Assembly: GCA_934647165.1 (NCBI GenBank)
Contig: CAKUFA010000004.1
Span: 26,301 to 90,300 of the forward strand
Length of the DNA: 64,000 nucleotides
Source: an uncultured Clostridia bacterium
Lineage (GTDB): Bacteria > Bacillota > Clostridia > Christensenellales > Aristaeellaceae
Direction of reading: 5' to 3'
Part shown: piece after piece, positions 37,975-46,353 of the stretch
Layout of the letters: every line of letters starts with the position of its first letter
How positions within the stretch are numbered: position 1 is the stretch's first letter
Notes under the pieces: model-generated
Databases searched by the model: none
Seen by the model: only the letters and a program-made list of their open reading frames with translations
What the model was told of the DNA's origin: nothing
Position numbers and translations under genes: made by a program

Positions 37975-38553
37975 ATGGAAGCGCTGAAGGAAGCCATTCG
38001 CAAAGAAGGCGTAGGAATCGGCACGGATGTTGTGAAGGTGGATTCCTTCCTGAATCACCGCATCGACGTGGCGTTGTCCACAAAGATGGGGCAAGCGTTT
38101 CATGAAGCCTTCAAGGACGAAAAGGTGGATTGTATCCTCACAGTGGAAGCAAGCGGCATCGCGGTGGCCATCACTACTGCGCAGGCTTTCGGCAATGTGC
38201 CGGTTGTGTTTGCCAAAAAGGGCGATCACCGCAATGTTGGGCATGATGTGTACACTGCACAGGTGTACTCCTTCACACATCAGAAAATGAATACCGTGCG
38301 CGTGAGCCGCAAGTATCTGCAAAAAGGAATGCGGGTGCTGATTGTGGACGATTTTCTGGCCAACGGCGAGGCCATCGAGGGGCTGCGGAGCATCCTCAGG
38401 CAGGCGGAGTGCGAGCTGGTAGGCGCGGGTGTGTGTGTGGAAAAGGGCTTTCAGCCGGGCGGCGAAAAGCTTCGCCGGGAAGGTGTGAAGGTCGTATCAC
38501 TGGCGATCGTCGATGCGATTGAGGATGGCAACATCATCCTTCGCGACGATTGA
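37975..38553 (+). CDS. xpt: Xanthine phosphoribosyltransferase
   Basis: A 192-residue purine-salvage enzyme joining xanthine to PRPP to give XMP. It aligns by eye with Bacillus Xpt end to end: MEALKEAIRKEGVG, VKVDSFLNHRID, VEASGIAVAI, the PRPP loop VLIVDDFLANGEAIEGL, and CVEKGFQPGGEKLRREG. The open frame reaches back to 37720, but promoter and ribosome site (GGAGG) place the start at ATG 37975. The next gene encodes a BMP-family nucleoside-binding protein, so the pair serves purine uptake and salvage. Confidence 0.95.
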   Translation: MEALKEAIRKEGVGIGTDVVKVDSFLNHRIDVALSTKMGQAFHEAFKDEKVDCILTVEASGIAVAITTAQAFGNVPVVFAKKGDHRNVGHDVYTAQVYSFTHQKMNTVRVSRKYLQKGMRVLIVDDFLANGEAIEGLRSILRQAECELVGAGVCVEKGFQPGGEKLRREGVKVVSLAIVDAIEDGNIILRDD

Positions 38554-38604
38554 CATAAAGGCAATCTGTTTCCCTGAAAAGCGACAATCGGAGGAGAAGA
38601 CAAC

Positions 38605-39741
38605 ATGAAGAAGATCCTTGCTCTGGTTCTCTGCCTGATGCTGACCCTGGGTGCTGTGAGCGCTGCAGTGGCCGAATTTGCGCCCGTGGCCAAGGACGAT
38701 TTGAAGGTGGGCTTCATCTTCATCGGTGATGTGAGCGACAAGGGATACACCTACGCACACTATCAGGGCGCGCTGGAAATGCAGGAAAAGCTCGGCCTGA
38801 AGGACGACCAGATCGTCTACAAGACCAACGTTACCGAAGACGCTGCCTGCGACACTGCCTTGCAGGAGCTGGTGGAAGCCGGCTGCAACATCATTTTCGG
38901 CAACAGCTATGGCTACATGAACTTCATGGAGGAAATGGCTGACGAGTATCCGGAAGTGATCTTCTCCCATTGCTCCGGCTTCAAGAGCAACGACACGAAC
39001 TTCAACAACTATTTCGGTGCGATTTATCAGGCGCGCTACCTGGCGGGCATTGCGGCCGGCCTGAAGACCAAGACCAACAAGATCGGCTTTGTGGCGGCCA
39101 TGCAGACCCCCGAGGTAATCGGCGGCTTTGATGCCTTTGCCCTGGGCGTTCAGAGCGTGAACCCGGATGCAGTGGTTTACGTGAAGTACACCAACACCTG
39201 GTATGACGCAACGCTGGAACGCCAGACCGCCGATGCGCTGCTGGCCATGGGCTGCGATGTGATCGGCCAGCATTGCGACACGGCAAACCCCCAGATTGCC
39301 GCGCAGGAAGCCGGTGTGTGGGGCTGCGGCTACAACGCTGACATGACCCTGGATGCTCCCAAGGCGCACTTGGTGGCGCCGGTGTGGAACTGGGGCGCTG
39401 TGTACACCAAGGAAGTGCAGGAAGTGCTGGATGGCACCTGGAAGAGCGAGAACATCTTCCTGGACATGGCTGACGGTCTGGTGGGACTGTCCCCGCTGAG
39501 CGAAAACTGCGCGGAGGGTACTGCGGAAGCTATTGAGGCTGCAAAAGCAAAGATTATTTCCGGTGAGTTCGATGTGTTCAATCAGGAACTGTGGGACAAT
39601 GCCGGCAACCAGATTACCGATGCCAACGGCTGCTTCGTTAAGGACATTGAGGGCACCTCTGCCAAGGCCGGTGAGCCCATCACCCGCGCGTTTGTGGCCG
39701 GTGAGCTGACCTTTGTGGTCAAGGGCGTGGAGATCCAGTAA
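38605..39741 (+). CDS. BMP-family ABC transporter substrate-binding protein (nucleoside type)
   Basis: A 378-residue exported binding protein of the BmpA/Med family, which binds purine nucleosides or related ligands. Signal peptide MKKILALVLCLMLTLGAVSA without lipobox Cys. Family landmarks: KVGFIFIGDVSDKGYTYAHYQG, IIFGNSYGYMNF, NNYFGAIYQARYLAGIAAG, IGFVAAMQTPEVIGGFDAF and GCDVIGQHCDTANPQ (each 22 residues or fewer in the chain and given here only in part). It lies 51 bases after xpt with CGGAGGAG upstream. No permease or ATPase gene follows; a terminator does, so its transporter partners must be elsewhere. Confidence 0.88.
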   Translation: MKKILALVLCLMLTLGAVSAAVAEFAPVAKDDLKVGFIFIGDVSDKGYTYAHYQGALEMQEKLGLKDDQIVYKTNVTEDAACDTALQELVEAGCNIIFGNSYGYMNFMEEMADEYPEVIFSHCSGFKSNDTNFNNYFGAIYQARYLAGIAAGLKTKTNKIGFVAAMQTPEVIGGFDAFALGVQSVNPDAVVYVKYTNTWYDATLERQTADALLAMGCDVIGQHCDTANPQIAAQEAGVWGCGYNADMTLDAPKAHLVAPVWNWGAVYTKEVQEVLDGTWKSENIFLDMADGLVGLSPLSENCAEGTAEAIEAAKAKIISGEFDVFNQELWDNAGNQITDANGCFVKDIEGTSAKAGEPITRAFVAGELTFVVKGVEIQ

Positions 39742-39762
39742 AACATCCCGGCACAAAGAATC

Positions 39763-39798
39763 AAAGAGTCGCTTTCCGTTTGGAGAGCGGCTCTTTTT
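39763..39798 (+). terminator. Intrinsic terminator after the xpt-BMP pair
   Basis: AAAGAGTCGCT pairs with AGCGGCTCTTT and is followed by TTT. Confidence 0.85.
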
Positions 39799-39809
39799 GC
39801 GCATGCAGC

Positions 39810-39838
39810 TTTATATTTCGATCCTAATATGGTATAAT
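39810..39838 (+). promoter_or_regulatory. Promoter of the exported SH3-like gene
   Basis: TTTATA and a perfect TATAAT with 17 bases between. Confidence 0.55.
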
Positions 39839-39869
39839 CAGGAAAAAGAACGAAAGGAAGACAGGCAAA

Positions 39870-40967
39870 ATGAAGGAACAGTTGTGGAAAGTAGCGGCGG
39901 TATTTCTCACAGCCGCCATGCTGTGCCCGGCGGGCGCAGGGGCGGCCACGCTGGTGACGGCGTCGCCTGCTGCCATGCGTGTGCAGGGGGAGCTGCCTAT
40001 AGAAAATACCATGTTGAGCGGTTTTGATTTGGGAAGCGTGCTGCTGGATGGCGAACCGGCAACGGTGGCAGAGGTGCCACTGCAAAATGAAGTGACGTTC
40101 CGCCTCAAAACGGTGGCCGCAGTTGATGCCGTGTGGGTGAGAAACGGCTTCTGCACAAGCAGTGCCGACTATGCCTTTTATGGCCGCGCAACGCAGATTA
40201 CCGTGGAATTGAAGGGTGACGCAGGCTGGCTGTTGGGCAGCTGGAGTTATTCTATGGACGACTATATGGACGATGTCACCTGGAACAGCGCATGGCAAAA
40301 CGGCTATCAGGCATTGACACTGCCGCGGCGCGTATCCGGCGTGCGGACAGTAAGCCTTCGCGTGGATGCAGTGACGGGCGGCGGCGGTATCAGCGGCATG
40401 ATTGGCGATGTATGTATCACGGGCGTTACAGGTTCGACCTCCGCGGTGACAACGAGCCCTGCAACAAGCACGGCAACAACGCGGCCAACAGCCGGAACGA
40501 CCGTGAAGGCGCTGGCAAACCAGAAACTTGCAACCAGAACAGGCCCCGCAACTGAATATACGGAGCCGGGAACGTTTAACCTCAAGGGACAGTATGTGTC
40601 GCTGGTGAGCCTTGCCTATGATGAAAACGGGGTACCATGGGTGCAGTGTGAAATCTGGGCCAACGGGAAACCGCAGCGGGTATACACGGGCTTGAAACGC
40701 TTTGATACCTCAACCTTTGATGTGAATGAACTGCCGGTGGAAACGCCCCTGTACTGGGATGCGAGCATGCGGGCAAATGTGGAAGTAATCGGCGGCCCGG
40801 ACATAAAGTACGGATCCATCCATCAGGATGTATACCGTGGCCAAAACGTGACAATCATAGCCTTTGAAGGCAGCTATGCACAGATTCAATTTACCGTATA
40901 CACAGAAAAGAAGGGTAAAACTGAGCTGTGCCGCGGCTGGGTGCCATATCAGGCATTGGATTATTGA
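39870..40967 (+). CDS. Exported protein with bacterial SH3-like domains
   Basis: 365 residues. Signal peptide up to about 25 (AAVFLTAAMLCPAGAGA). Residues ~30-190 look like a beta-sandwich of discoidin type (WVRNGFCTSS, TVELKGDAGWLLGSW). A Thr/Ser/Ala linker (~193-212) leads to an SH3b-like domain (KLATRTGPATEYTEPGTF) and a second SH3-like unit near the end (ANVEVIGGPDIKYGSI). Such domains bind cell-wall peptides or glycans, so the protein is probably held at the wall; no catalytic domain is visible. It is a single-gene unit ending against copy C of the dispersed element. Confidence 0.75.
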   Translation: MKEQLWKVAAVFLTAAMLCPAGAGAATLVTASPAAMRVQGELPIENTMLSGFDLGSVLLDGEPATVAEVPLQNEVTFRLKTVAAVDAVWVRNGFCTSSADYAFYGRATQITVELKGDAGWLLGSWSYSMDDYMDDVTWNSAWQNGYQALTLPRRVSGVRTVSLRVDAVTGGGGISGMIGDVCITGVTGSTSAVTTSPATSTATTRPTAGTTVKALANQKLATRTGPATEYTEPGTFNLKGQYVSLVSLAYDENGVPWVQCEIWANGKPQRVYTGLKRFDTSTFDVNELPVETPLYWDASMRANVEVIGGPDIKYGSIHQDVYRGQNVTIIAFEGSYAQIQFTVYTEKKGKTELCRGWVPYQALDY

Positions 40968-41052
40968 CTCGGTGCTGTTGCAGTCATCCGTGCGGGAAGA
41001 CTGCGTATAGGAACAGAAGAATTTTGCCAGAACTGTGATAAAATACGCAACT

Positions 41053-41316
41053 AAAAGGCGGCCTCTTGGAGAAGGCCGCCTAGACTGTCGACAAACCCTA
41101 TGAGAAGGTGTCGGAGGGGGCATCATGCCCCTCTGACTGGATTCGTATCGACCGGCTATGCCGGTCGGGCGGGGTGGTTTCGACCAAAGGCGAAACCATT
41201 CCTTCCATTTTTCACGGCCGTCAGCTTCGCTGGCAGTGAAAAATGCAAACTCGACAAAGTGGCAAAGCCACTTTGTCGACACGCTGAGGCGGCCTCTTGG
41301 AGGAGGCCGCCTTTTG
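41053..41316. repeat. Dispersed serial-hairpin element, copy C, with near-identical terminator hairpins at both ends
   Basis: The best-preserved copy. The core (about 41086-41286) opens with TGTCGACAAA and closes with TTTGTCGACA, a perfect 10-base inverted repeat. Inside are GTCGGAGGGG/CCCCTCTGAC, GACCGGC-TAT-GCCGGTC, GGTTTCG/CGAAACC with CC/GG, GTCAGC/GCTGGC and AAAGTGGC-AAA-GCCACTTT. The core is bracketed by hairpins at 41056-41081 and 41287-41312, both AGGCGGCCTCTTGGAG plus AGGCCGCCT and differing at one base. The right one runs into TTTTG and can end the upstream transcript; the element also separates it from convergent xylB. Non-coding. Confidence 0.85.
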
Positions 41317-41352
41317 CATATGCATCCTGACAGGCTGCTGGAAAAGCAGGAA

Positions 41353-42879
41353 TCAGTCAATAGCGGCAAGCGCCTTGAAAACCTGCCGGTTCGCCTGATA
41401 CAGCTGTGTATAGACTGCATAGAATTTTGCATATTCGGGGACGTTTTCCGGAATGGGGTTCTGGGCGGGATTCAGGTGAATCATGGCGCGGCAGGCTTCC
41501 GGCACAGAGGCATACAGTCCGGCACCAACGCCCGCCAGGATGGCCACACCCAAGGCAGGTCCTTCGGTGTTCACAGTGGTGGCCACGGGACAGTCAAACA
41601 CATCCGCCAGCATCTGCCGCCAAAGGGGGCTCTTGCCGCCGCCGCCGCAGGCAAGCATCTGCTCAGGCGCAACACCCATTTCGGACAGAACGCCCAGGCA
41701 ATCCTTCAAGGAGTAGCTTACGCCCTCCATCACGGCACGCAGCAGATCGCGGCGCTGATGCATGGCGCTTAGGCCGAAGAACATGCCTCGGCAGTCCGGG
41801 TCAAGGTGAGGGGTACGTTCACCCATCAGGTACGGTGCGTAGAGCAGCTTGTTGGAGCCGATAGGGGACTGTGCGGCTTCCTTGTTCATCAGGTCATAGG
41901 GATCAATGCCCATGGAGGCGGCAGCTTCCTTTTCAGCAGCGCAGAACTGGTCGCGGAACCACTTCAGAGACAGGCCGGCGCCTTGCGTTACCCCCATAAC
42001 GTGCCATGCGCCGGGTACAGCGCAGCAGAAGGTGTGCACGCGTCCCTTGGGGTCGATGGACAGCTTATCCGTGTGGGCGAACACCACGCCGCTGGTGCCG
42101 ATGGTGGTGAAGGCACGTCCGTCCTCCACAACGCCGGTGCCGACTGCCGCGGCGGCATTGTCGCCCGCGCCGCCGACCACAAGGGTCGCTTCCGTGAGGC
42201 CGGTGAGCTCGGCGGCCTGGGCGGAAATGTGGCCAGTAACTTCGCTGGATTCATAAACCTTGGCCAGCATGGCTTTGTCGATATCCAGAATGGCCAGCAG
42301 CTCATCCGACCAGCAGCGGTTGGGCACATCCAGCATCTGCATGCCGCTGGCGTCGGACACCTCGGTGGCAAAATCACCGGTGAGCATATAACGCACATAG
42401 TCCTTGGGCAGGAGGATGTGGCGGCACTTGGCATACAGCTCCGGTTCATGCTTGCGCACCCATAGGACCTTGGAAAGCGTGAAGCCGGTGAGGGCGGGAT
42501 TGGCGGTGATGCGAATCAGCCGCTCATAGCCGACCTTTTCGGTGATTTCCTCGCATTCCTGCTGGGTGCGCTGGTCGCACCAGATGATGGAGCGGCGGAG
42601 CACGTTCCCGTTTTCATCCAGCATTACCAGGCCATGCATCTGGCCGGAAATGCCCAGGGACACCACATCCGCCGGAGCAATGGCGCTTTTCTGCAGCACG
42701 GTGCGTATGGTTGCGGCCGCGGCGTTCCACCAGTCCGCAGGATCCTGCTCGGCCCAGCCGTTGTGGGGTTGATAAAGCGGATATTCCACCGTTGCGGAAG
42801 CAACGGCATGCCCGGTTTGATCAAACAGAACGGTTTTGGTGCCGGAGGTACCAAGATCAATACCCAGTACATATTTCAT
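41353..42879 (-). CDS. xylB: Xylulokinase
   Basis: A 508-residue FGGY-family kinase phosphorylating D-xylulose to feed the pentose phosphate pathway. Motifs: phosphate loop GIDLGTSGTKTVLFD, substrate site GISGQMHGLVMLD with NGWAEQDP before it, the XylB pattern VVGGAGDNAAAAVGTG, and ADP-binding CGGGGKSPLWRQMLADV. The ATG at 42879 follows AAAGGAGCG. It has its own consensus promoter and stands alone; no xylA or XylR gene is in the window. Confidence 0.93.
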   Translation of the reverse strand: MKYVLGIDLGTSGTKTVLFDQTGHAVASATVEYPLYQPHNGWAEQDPADWWNAAAATIRTVLQKSAIAPADVVSLGISGQMHGLVMLDENGNVLRRSIIWCDQRTQQECEEITEKVGYERLIRITANPALTGFTLSKVLWVRKHEPELYAKCRHILLPKDYVRYMLTGDFATEVSDASGMQMLDVPNRCWSDELLAILDIDKAMLAKVYESSEVTGHISAQAAELTGLTEATLVVGGAGDNAAAAVGTGVVEDGRAFTTIGTSGVVFAHTDKLSIDPKGRVHTFCCAVPGAWHVMGVTQGAGLSLKWFRDQFCAAEKEAAASMGIDPYDLMNKEAAQSPIGSNKLLYAPYLMGERTPHLDPDCRGMFFGLSAMHQRRDLLRAVMEGVSYSLKDCLGVLSEMGVAPEQMLACGGGGKSPLWRQMLADVFDCPVATTVNTEGPALGVAILAGVGAGLYASVPEACRAMIHLNPAQNPIPENVPEYAKFYAVYTQLYQANRQVFKALAAID

Positions 42880-42919
42880 TGCCTATAACGCTCCTTTGCC
42901 TTAGTTAGCGAGTGATTTT

Positions 42920-42948
42920 ATTATAGAAGGAACGGGCAAGCTTGTCAA
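42920..42948 (-). promoter_or_regulatory. Consensus promoter of xylB
   Basis: On the minus strand perfect TTGACA and TATAAT with 17 bases between. A CTAACTAAGG sequence between promoter and gene resembles half of a pentose-repressor site, too short to assign. Confidence 0.85.
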
Positions 42949-42986
42949 TGCGGGAAAAGTAATGAAACCGGAAAGAAACGCAGATG

Positions 42987-43772
42987 CTACAGCGCCACAT
43001 CCAGCACCATCATGAGTGTGAAACCGGCAAGCGTCCACAAACAGGACAAACGGGGGTGATCGCTGTGCTGGCTTTCCGGGATCAACTCGCTGACGGCTAC
43101 CGATACCATGGCGCCCGCTGCGAAGCACAGTGTGAATGGCAGGGCCAGGCGCACGCGGACGGCCAGCAATGCTCCAAGCATGGCGGCAAGCGGTTCCACC
43201 ACGCCGCTGAGCTGCCCAAAGAGAAAGGCGCGTGTGCGGCGCATGCCATCCCGAAAAAGCGGCAGGCTCACAGCGGCGCCTTCCGGGAAATTTTGCAGCC
43301 CGATGCCAATGGCCAGCATCCAGGCAGCAAGGGCGGCGGAGGGGGAAGCGTTGCCTGTCAATGCGCCGAACGCTGCGCCGATGGCCAGCCCTTCGGGAAG
43401 GTTATGCAGGGTGATGGAGAGCACCAGCAGGCGCGTTCGGCGGCTGCGCGCATCTCCTGCGCAGTGAAAGCAGCACCGAAGCAATGTGTCAGCACCCTCG
43501 GGCACGGCGCAGCCCGCAAGAAAACCCAACGCCGAAACGAGCCATGGGGTTTGCCGGAGCGCCTGCGCCAACGCAATGCCTGGCGACAAAAGCGACCAGA
43601 AGGACGACGCCAGCATGATCCCGGCAGAAAAACCGAGCATGGCGCTGAGAAAGCAGGGACGCGCACGTAGTGGCAGCAGCACCACGGCCGCGCCAAGCGC
43701 AGTGACAGCAAAGGTGAAGCACCCGGCCAGAAGCGCCTGGAGCACTGGAGAGAGGACATATAGATTCGCCAA
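42987..43772 (-). CDS. ZIP-family divalent metal transporter
   Basis: A 261-residue membrane protein with eight predicted helices. The ZIP metal-binding motifs are ITLHNLPEGLAIG (helix IV) and GLQNFPEGAAVSLPL (helix V), typical of the ZupT/GufA group moving zinc, iron or manganese inward. The first codon is TTG at 43772 with GAGG nine bases upstream; no better start exists. It lies upstream of xylB on the same strand, but xylB has its own promoter, so the two need not be co-transcribed. Confidence 0.88.
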   Translation of the reverse strand: MANLYVLSPVLQALLAGCFTFAVTALGAAVVLLPLRARPCFLSAMLGFSAGIMLASSFWSLLSPGIALAQALRQTPWLVSALGFLAGCAVPEGADTLLRCCFHCAGDARSRRTRLLVLSITLHNLPEGLAIGAAFGALTGNASPSAALAAWMLAIGIGLQNFPEGAAVSLPLFRDGMRRTRAFLFGQLSGVVEPLAAMLGALLAVRVRLALPFTLCFAAGAMVSVAVSELIPESQHSDHPRLSCLWTLAGFTLMMVLDVAL

Positions 43773-43908
43773 AGGGCACCGCCTCTTTTTCTACAAGGAT
43801 ATTGCATGTTATGGCGTGGGCGACAAAAGGTGCTGCATGTGGGTTTTGGAAAGAAGAAGACCGGAAGATGCAGAAAGGAATAAGCCTTCGTAATTTTTCG
43901 GAAAAAGC

Positions 43909-43937
43909 TTCTCAAAACCGACAAAATGCGCTATAAT
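43909..43937 (+). promoter_or_regulatory. prs promoter
   Basis: TTCTCA and a perfect TATAAT with 17 bases between. Its position rules out the upstream in-frame ATG at 43926 as translation start. Confidence 0.6.
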
Positions 43938-43973
43938 TCTTTTTGGAAAATCCAAGCGGAAGAGGTTGATGGC

Positions 43974-45191
43974 GTGACTGATTTTGTGAACACTTGGAAT
44001 TCTGACTCCTTTCTGACCTACCCTGTGGGCCCGCTGGGGCTCATTGCCATGCACGGCACGGAAGAACTGGGCGAAAAAGTGAACAAGTGGCTGCTCAAAT
44101 GGCGCTCCCATACGGAAGAGGCCATGCCCGATATGAGCACGGCTCCGGGTCTCGAGCGGCAGGATTTCCTCATCAAGACCAACTGCCCGCGTTTCAGCAA
44201 CGGCGAAGGCAAGGGGATGATCCGCGAAAGCGTGCGCGGGCTTGACCTGTACATCCTGTGCGATGTGGGTGCATACAACTGCACCTATAGCATGTATGGC
44301 CGGGAAGTGCCCATGAGCCCGGATGACCACTTTATGGATCTCAAGCGCACCATTGCAGCCATTGGCGGCAAAGCCAAGCGCATCAACGTGATTATGCCCA
44401 TGCTGTACGAAGGCAGGCAGCACCGCCGTTCCTCCCGTGAAAGCCTGGACTGCGCCATGGCATTGCAGGATCTGGAAAGCATGGGCGTGAGCAATATCAT
44501 CACCTTTGACGCCCATGATCCGCGGGTACAAAACGCCATCCCCACTTCGGGCGGTTTTGAATCGGTGATGCCATCCTATCAAATTTTTAAGGCACTTTTG
44601 CGCAAGGATAAGGATCTGAACATTGACAAGGAACATATGATGATTGTCAGCCCCGACGAAGGCGCGATCGACCGCAATATCTTCTATGCTTCCGTGCTGG
44701 GGCTGGATATGGGTCTGTTCTACAAGCGGCGTGATTACACCCGCATTGTCAACGGTCGCAACCCCATTGTGGCGCACGAGTATCTGGGCGCTTCCATGGA
44801 GGGCAAAGACGTGCTGGTGGCGGATGATATCATCGCCTCGGGCGAGTCTATTATCGACCTGGCAAAGGAACTGAAGAAGCGCAAGGCCAACCGCATTTTT
44901 GCAGCGGCGACCTTTGCCCTGTTCACCAACGGCCTGGATGTGTACAACAAGGCGTATGAAGAAGGCATTATTGACCGCGTGATTTCCACCAACCTGACCT
45001 ACCGCACGCCTGAATTGCAGGCTGCACCCTGGTTTGTGGAAGCGGACATGAGCAAGTATATCTCCTACATTATTGCAACGCTCAACCATGACCGCTCTCT
45101 GAGCAAGCTGCTCAACCCCTATGATCGTATCCATAAGCTGATGAACCGATACAACGCGGAGCAGGCTGAAAGCGGCATTCGGCTGGTGTAA
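43974..45191 (+). CDS. prs: Ribose-phosphate pyrophosphokinase, long clostridial variant
   Basis: Makes PRPP from ribose-5-phosphate and ATP for nucleotide, His and Trp synthesis. The 405-residue chain is about 90 longer than classical Prs and diverges in key loops: PRFSNGEGKGMIRESVRG in place of the usual PRFSDGE stretch, MPMLYEGRQHRRSSRESLD, ITFDAHDPRVQNAIP, VSPDEGAIDRN, and PRPP loop VLVADDIIASGESI. This form is known in gut clostridia. I set the start at GTG 43974, eight bases after AAGAGG, because the ATG at 43926 lies within the promoter. The GNAT gene follows by five bases. Confidence 0.88.
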   Translation: MTDFVNTWNSDSFLTYPVGPLGLIAMHGTEELGEKVNKWLLKWRSHTEEAMPDMSTAPGLERQDFLIKTNCPRFSNGEGKGMIRESVRGLDLYILCDVGAYNCTYSMYGREVPMSPDDHFMDLKRTIAAIGGKAKRINVIMPMLYEGRQHRRSSRESLDCAMALQDLESMGVSNIITFDAHDPRVQNAIPTSGGFESVMPSYQIFKALLRKDKDLNIDKEHMMIVSPDEGAIDRNIFYASVLGLDMGLFYKRRDYTRIVNGRNPIVAHEYLGASMEGKDVLVADDIIASGESIIDLAKELKKRKANRIFAAATFALFTNGLDVYNKAYEEGIIDRVISTNLTYRTPELQAAPWFVEADMSKYISYIIATLNHDRSLSKLLNPYDRIHKLMNRYNAEQAESGIRLV

Positions 45192-45196
45192 ACGCC

Positions 45197-45718
45197 ATGG
45201 AAAAAGAATATTGTATTCGCGTTGCCATGGGGCAGGATTGCGATGCGCTGGCGGAAATAAAGGCCAGCTATGTGCGTAGCCTGTATCGCGGCGTGGTGCC
45301 GGCGGAAACGCTCAAAGGCATTGACGCTACGCCCTATCGGCAGATGTTCGCCGCAACGCTGGAGGCTGCCGGGCGGCAGATTGTCGCGCTGGAAAACGGG
45401 GATGCGTTGGACGGTTTTGTGATTATGGGTGCGGATCCGGAAACGGCGGGCTATGGCATGATTTTTGACGCGGCCATTCGCCCGGGATGCGATCCCAATG
45501 GACGGGACATGCTGCTGGAGTATGCCATCCGCCATTTGAACAACCAGGGTATGGAGAACATCCACACATGGATTTTGCGGGAAAACTTCCGCGTGCGTTT
45601 TCTGTATGAGCGTTTCGGCTTCAAGGCCGAAGGTGTGACGCGCACAGTGGAAAACGATGGGCATGAAATGCGCCTGACCCGCTATCTCTATCGATACGAG
45701 CAGCCGGACGAAGACTGA
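45197..45718 (+). CDS. GNAT-family N-acetyltransferase
   Basis: A 173-residue acetyl-CoA-dependent acyltransferase. The fold is seen in RVAMGQDCDALAEIKASYVRS, GFVIMGADPE, the acetyl-CoA loop region FDAAIRPGCDPNGRDMLLEY (the usual QxxGxG loop is degenerate), and the C-terminal LRENFRVRFLYERFGFKAEG. Substrate unknown. It starts five bases after prs with no strong ribosome site, suggesting coupled translation. Confidence 0.82.
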   Translation: MEKEYCIRVAMGQDCDALAEIKASYVRSLYRGVVPAETLKGIDATPYRQMFAATLEAAGRQIVALENGDALDGFVIMGADPETAGYGMIFDAAIRPGCDPNGRDMLLEYAIRHLNNQGMENIHTWILRENFRVRFLYERFGFKAEGVTRTVENDGHEMRLTRYLYRYEQPDED

Positions 45719-45736
45719 CAATGGAGGATGCGCCCG

Positions 45737-46126
45737 ATGGCACAGGCAACCATGCTGGCATTCAATTTTGCCGAAGAACGGCATGCGCGGCTCCAATGGC
45801 TTTGCATGCGGCAGCGCATCCGCCTGCAGGATGTGCCCGCAGAGCAGCAGGGACAAACTTTGGCTGCTTTGCTTGGCATGGCAGCGCAAACGGACGCGCA
45901 GCCGGCCAGTCCTTTTGCAGAGGAAATGCTGGTGCTTGCAGGCGCGGCGCCCCAGGGCATGAATGCTTTTTTGCAGGCGTGGCGGCAGGCTAGACAGGCG
46001 CCGGTGCGGCTAAAGGCCATGCTGACGCCGAGCAATGTGACGTGGACGGCGGAAAGCCTGCATGCGGAGCTTGTGCGCGAGGATGAGGCCATGCGGATGC
46101 ATGAGAAGAGCGTACATTTGAAATAA
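45737..46126 (+). CDS. DUF3783-like small protein
   Basis: 129 residues matching the plan of DUF3783 proteins: LAFNFAEERHARLQWLCM at the start, then a spacer, SPFAEEMLVLAGAA, and the C-terminal KAMLTPSNVTWTAESLHAEL. Function unknown. The start at 45737 is nine bases after GGAGG; the ATG at 45728 overlaps that site. It closes the prs-GNAT transcript before a strong terminator. Confidence 0.65.
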   Translation: MAQATMLAFNFAEERHARLQWLCMRQRIRLQDVPAEQQGQTLAALLGMAAQTDAQPASPFAEEMLVLAGAAPQGMNAFLQAWRQARQAPVRLKAMLTPSNVTWTAESLHAELVREDEAMRMHEKSVHLK

Positions 46127-46135
46127 AACAGATTG

Positions 46136-46175
46136 CAGCGTCCCTATCCTTCAAAAAGGAAGGGACGCTGTTTTT
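46136..46175 (+). terminator. Intrinsic terminator after the prs operon
   Basis: CAGCGTCCCT pairs with AGGGACGCTG and is followed by TTTTT. Confidence 0.9.
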
Positions 46176-46306
46176 ATGTGCAGGAAGGGAAAACATATGT
46201 GCGGCAGAGTGCGGTCAACAGAGAAAACACGCAAGGGAGCCCCTGTTGTCCACGATTCCGTTCCTTTTTTCACAGAATTCTCACACACACAGAGGCAAAA
46301 CAATGC

Positions 46307-46312
46307 TATAAT
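46307..46312 (+). promoter_or_regulatory. Extended -10 box of the P-type ATPase gene
   Basis: ATGCTATAAT gives a TGn-extended, perfect TATAAT 41 bases before the start. The -35 region is poor, as expected for extended -10 promoters. Confidence 0.55.
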
Positions 46313-46353
46313 AGATTCATTGAACCACAAAGGAAAGCGAAGGTAAGGAAAAT

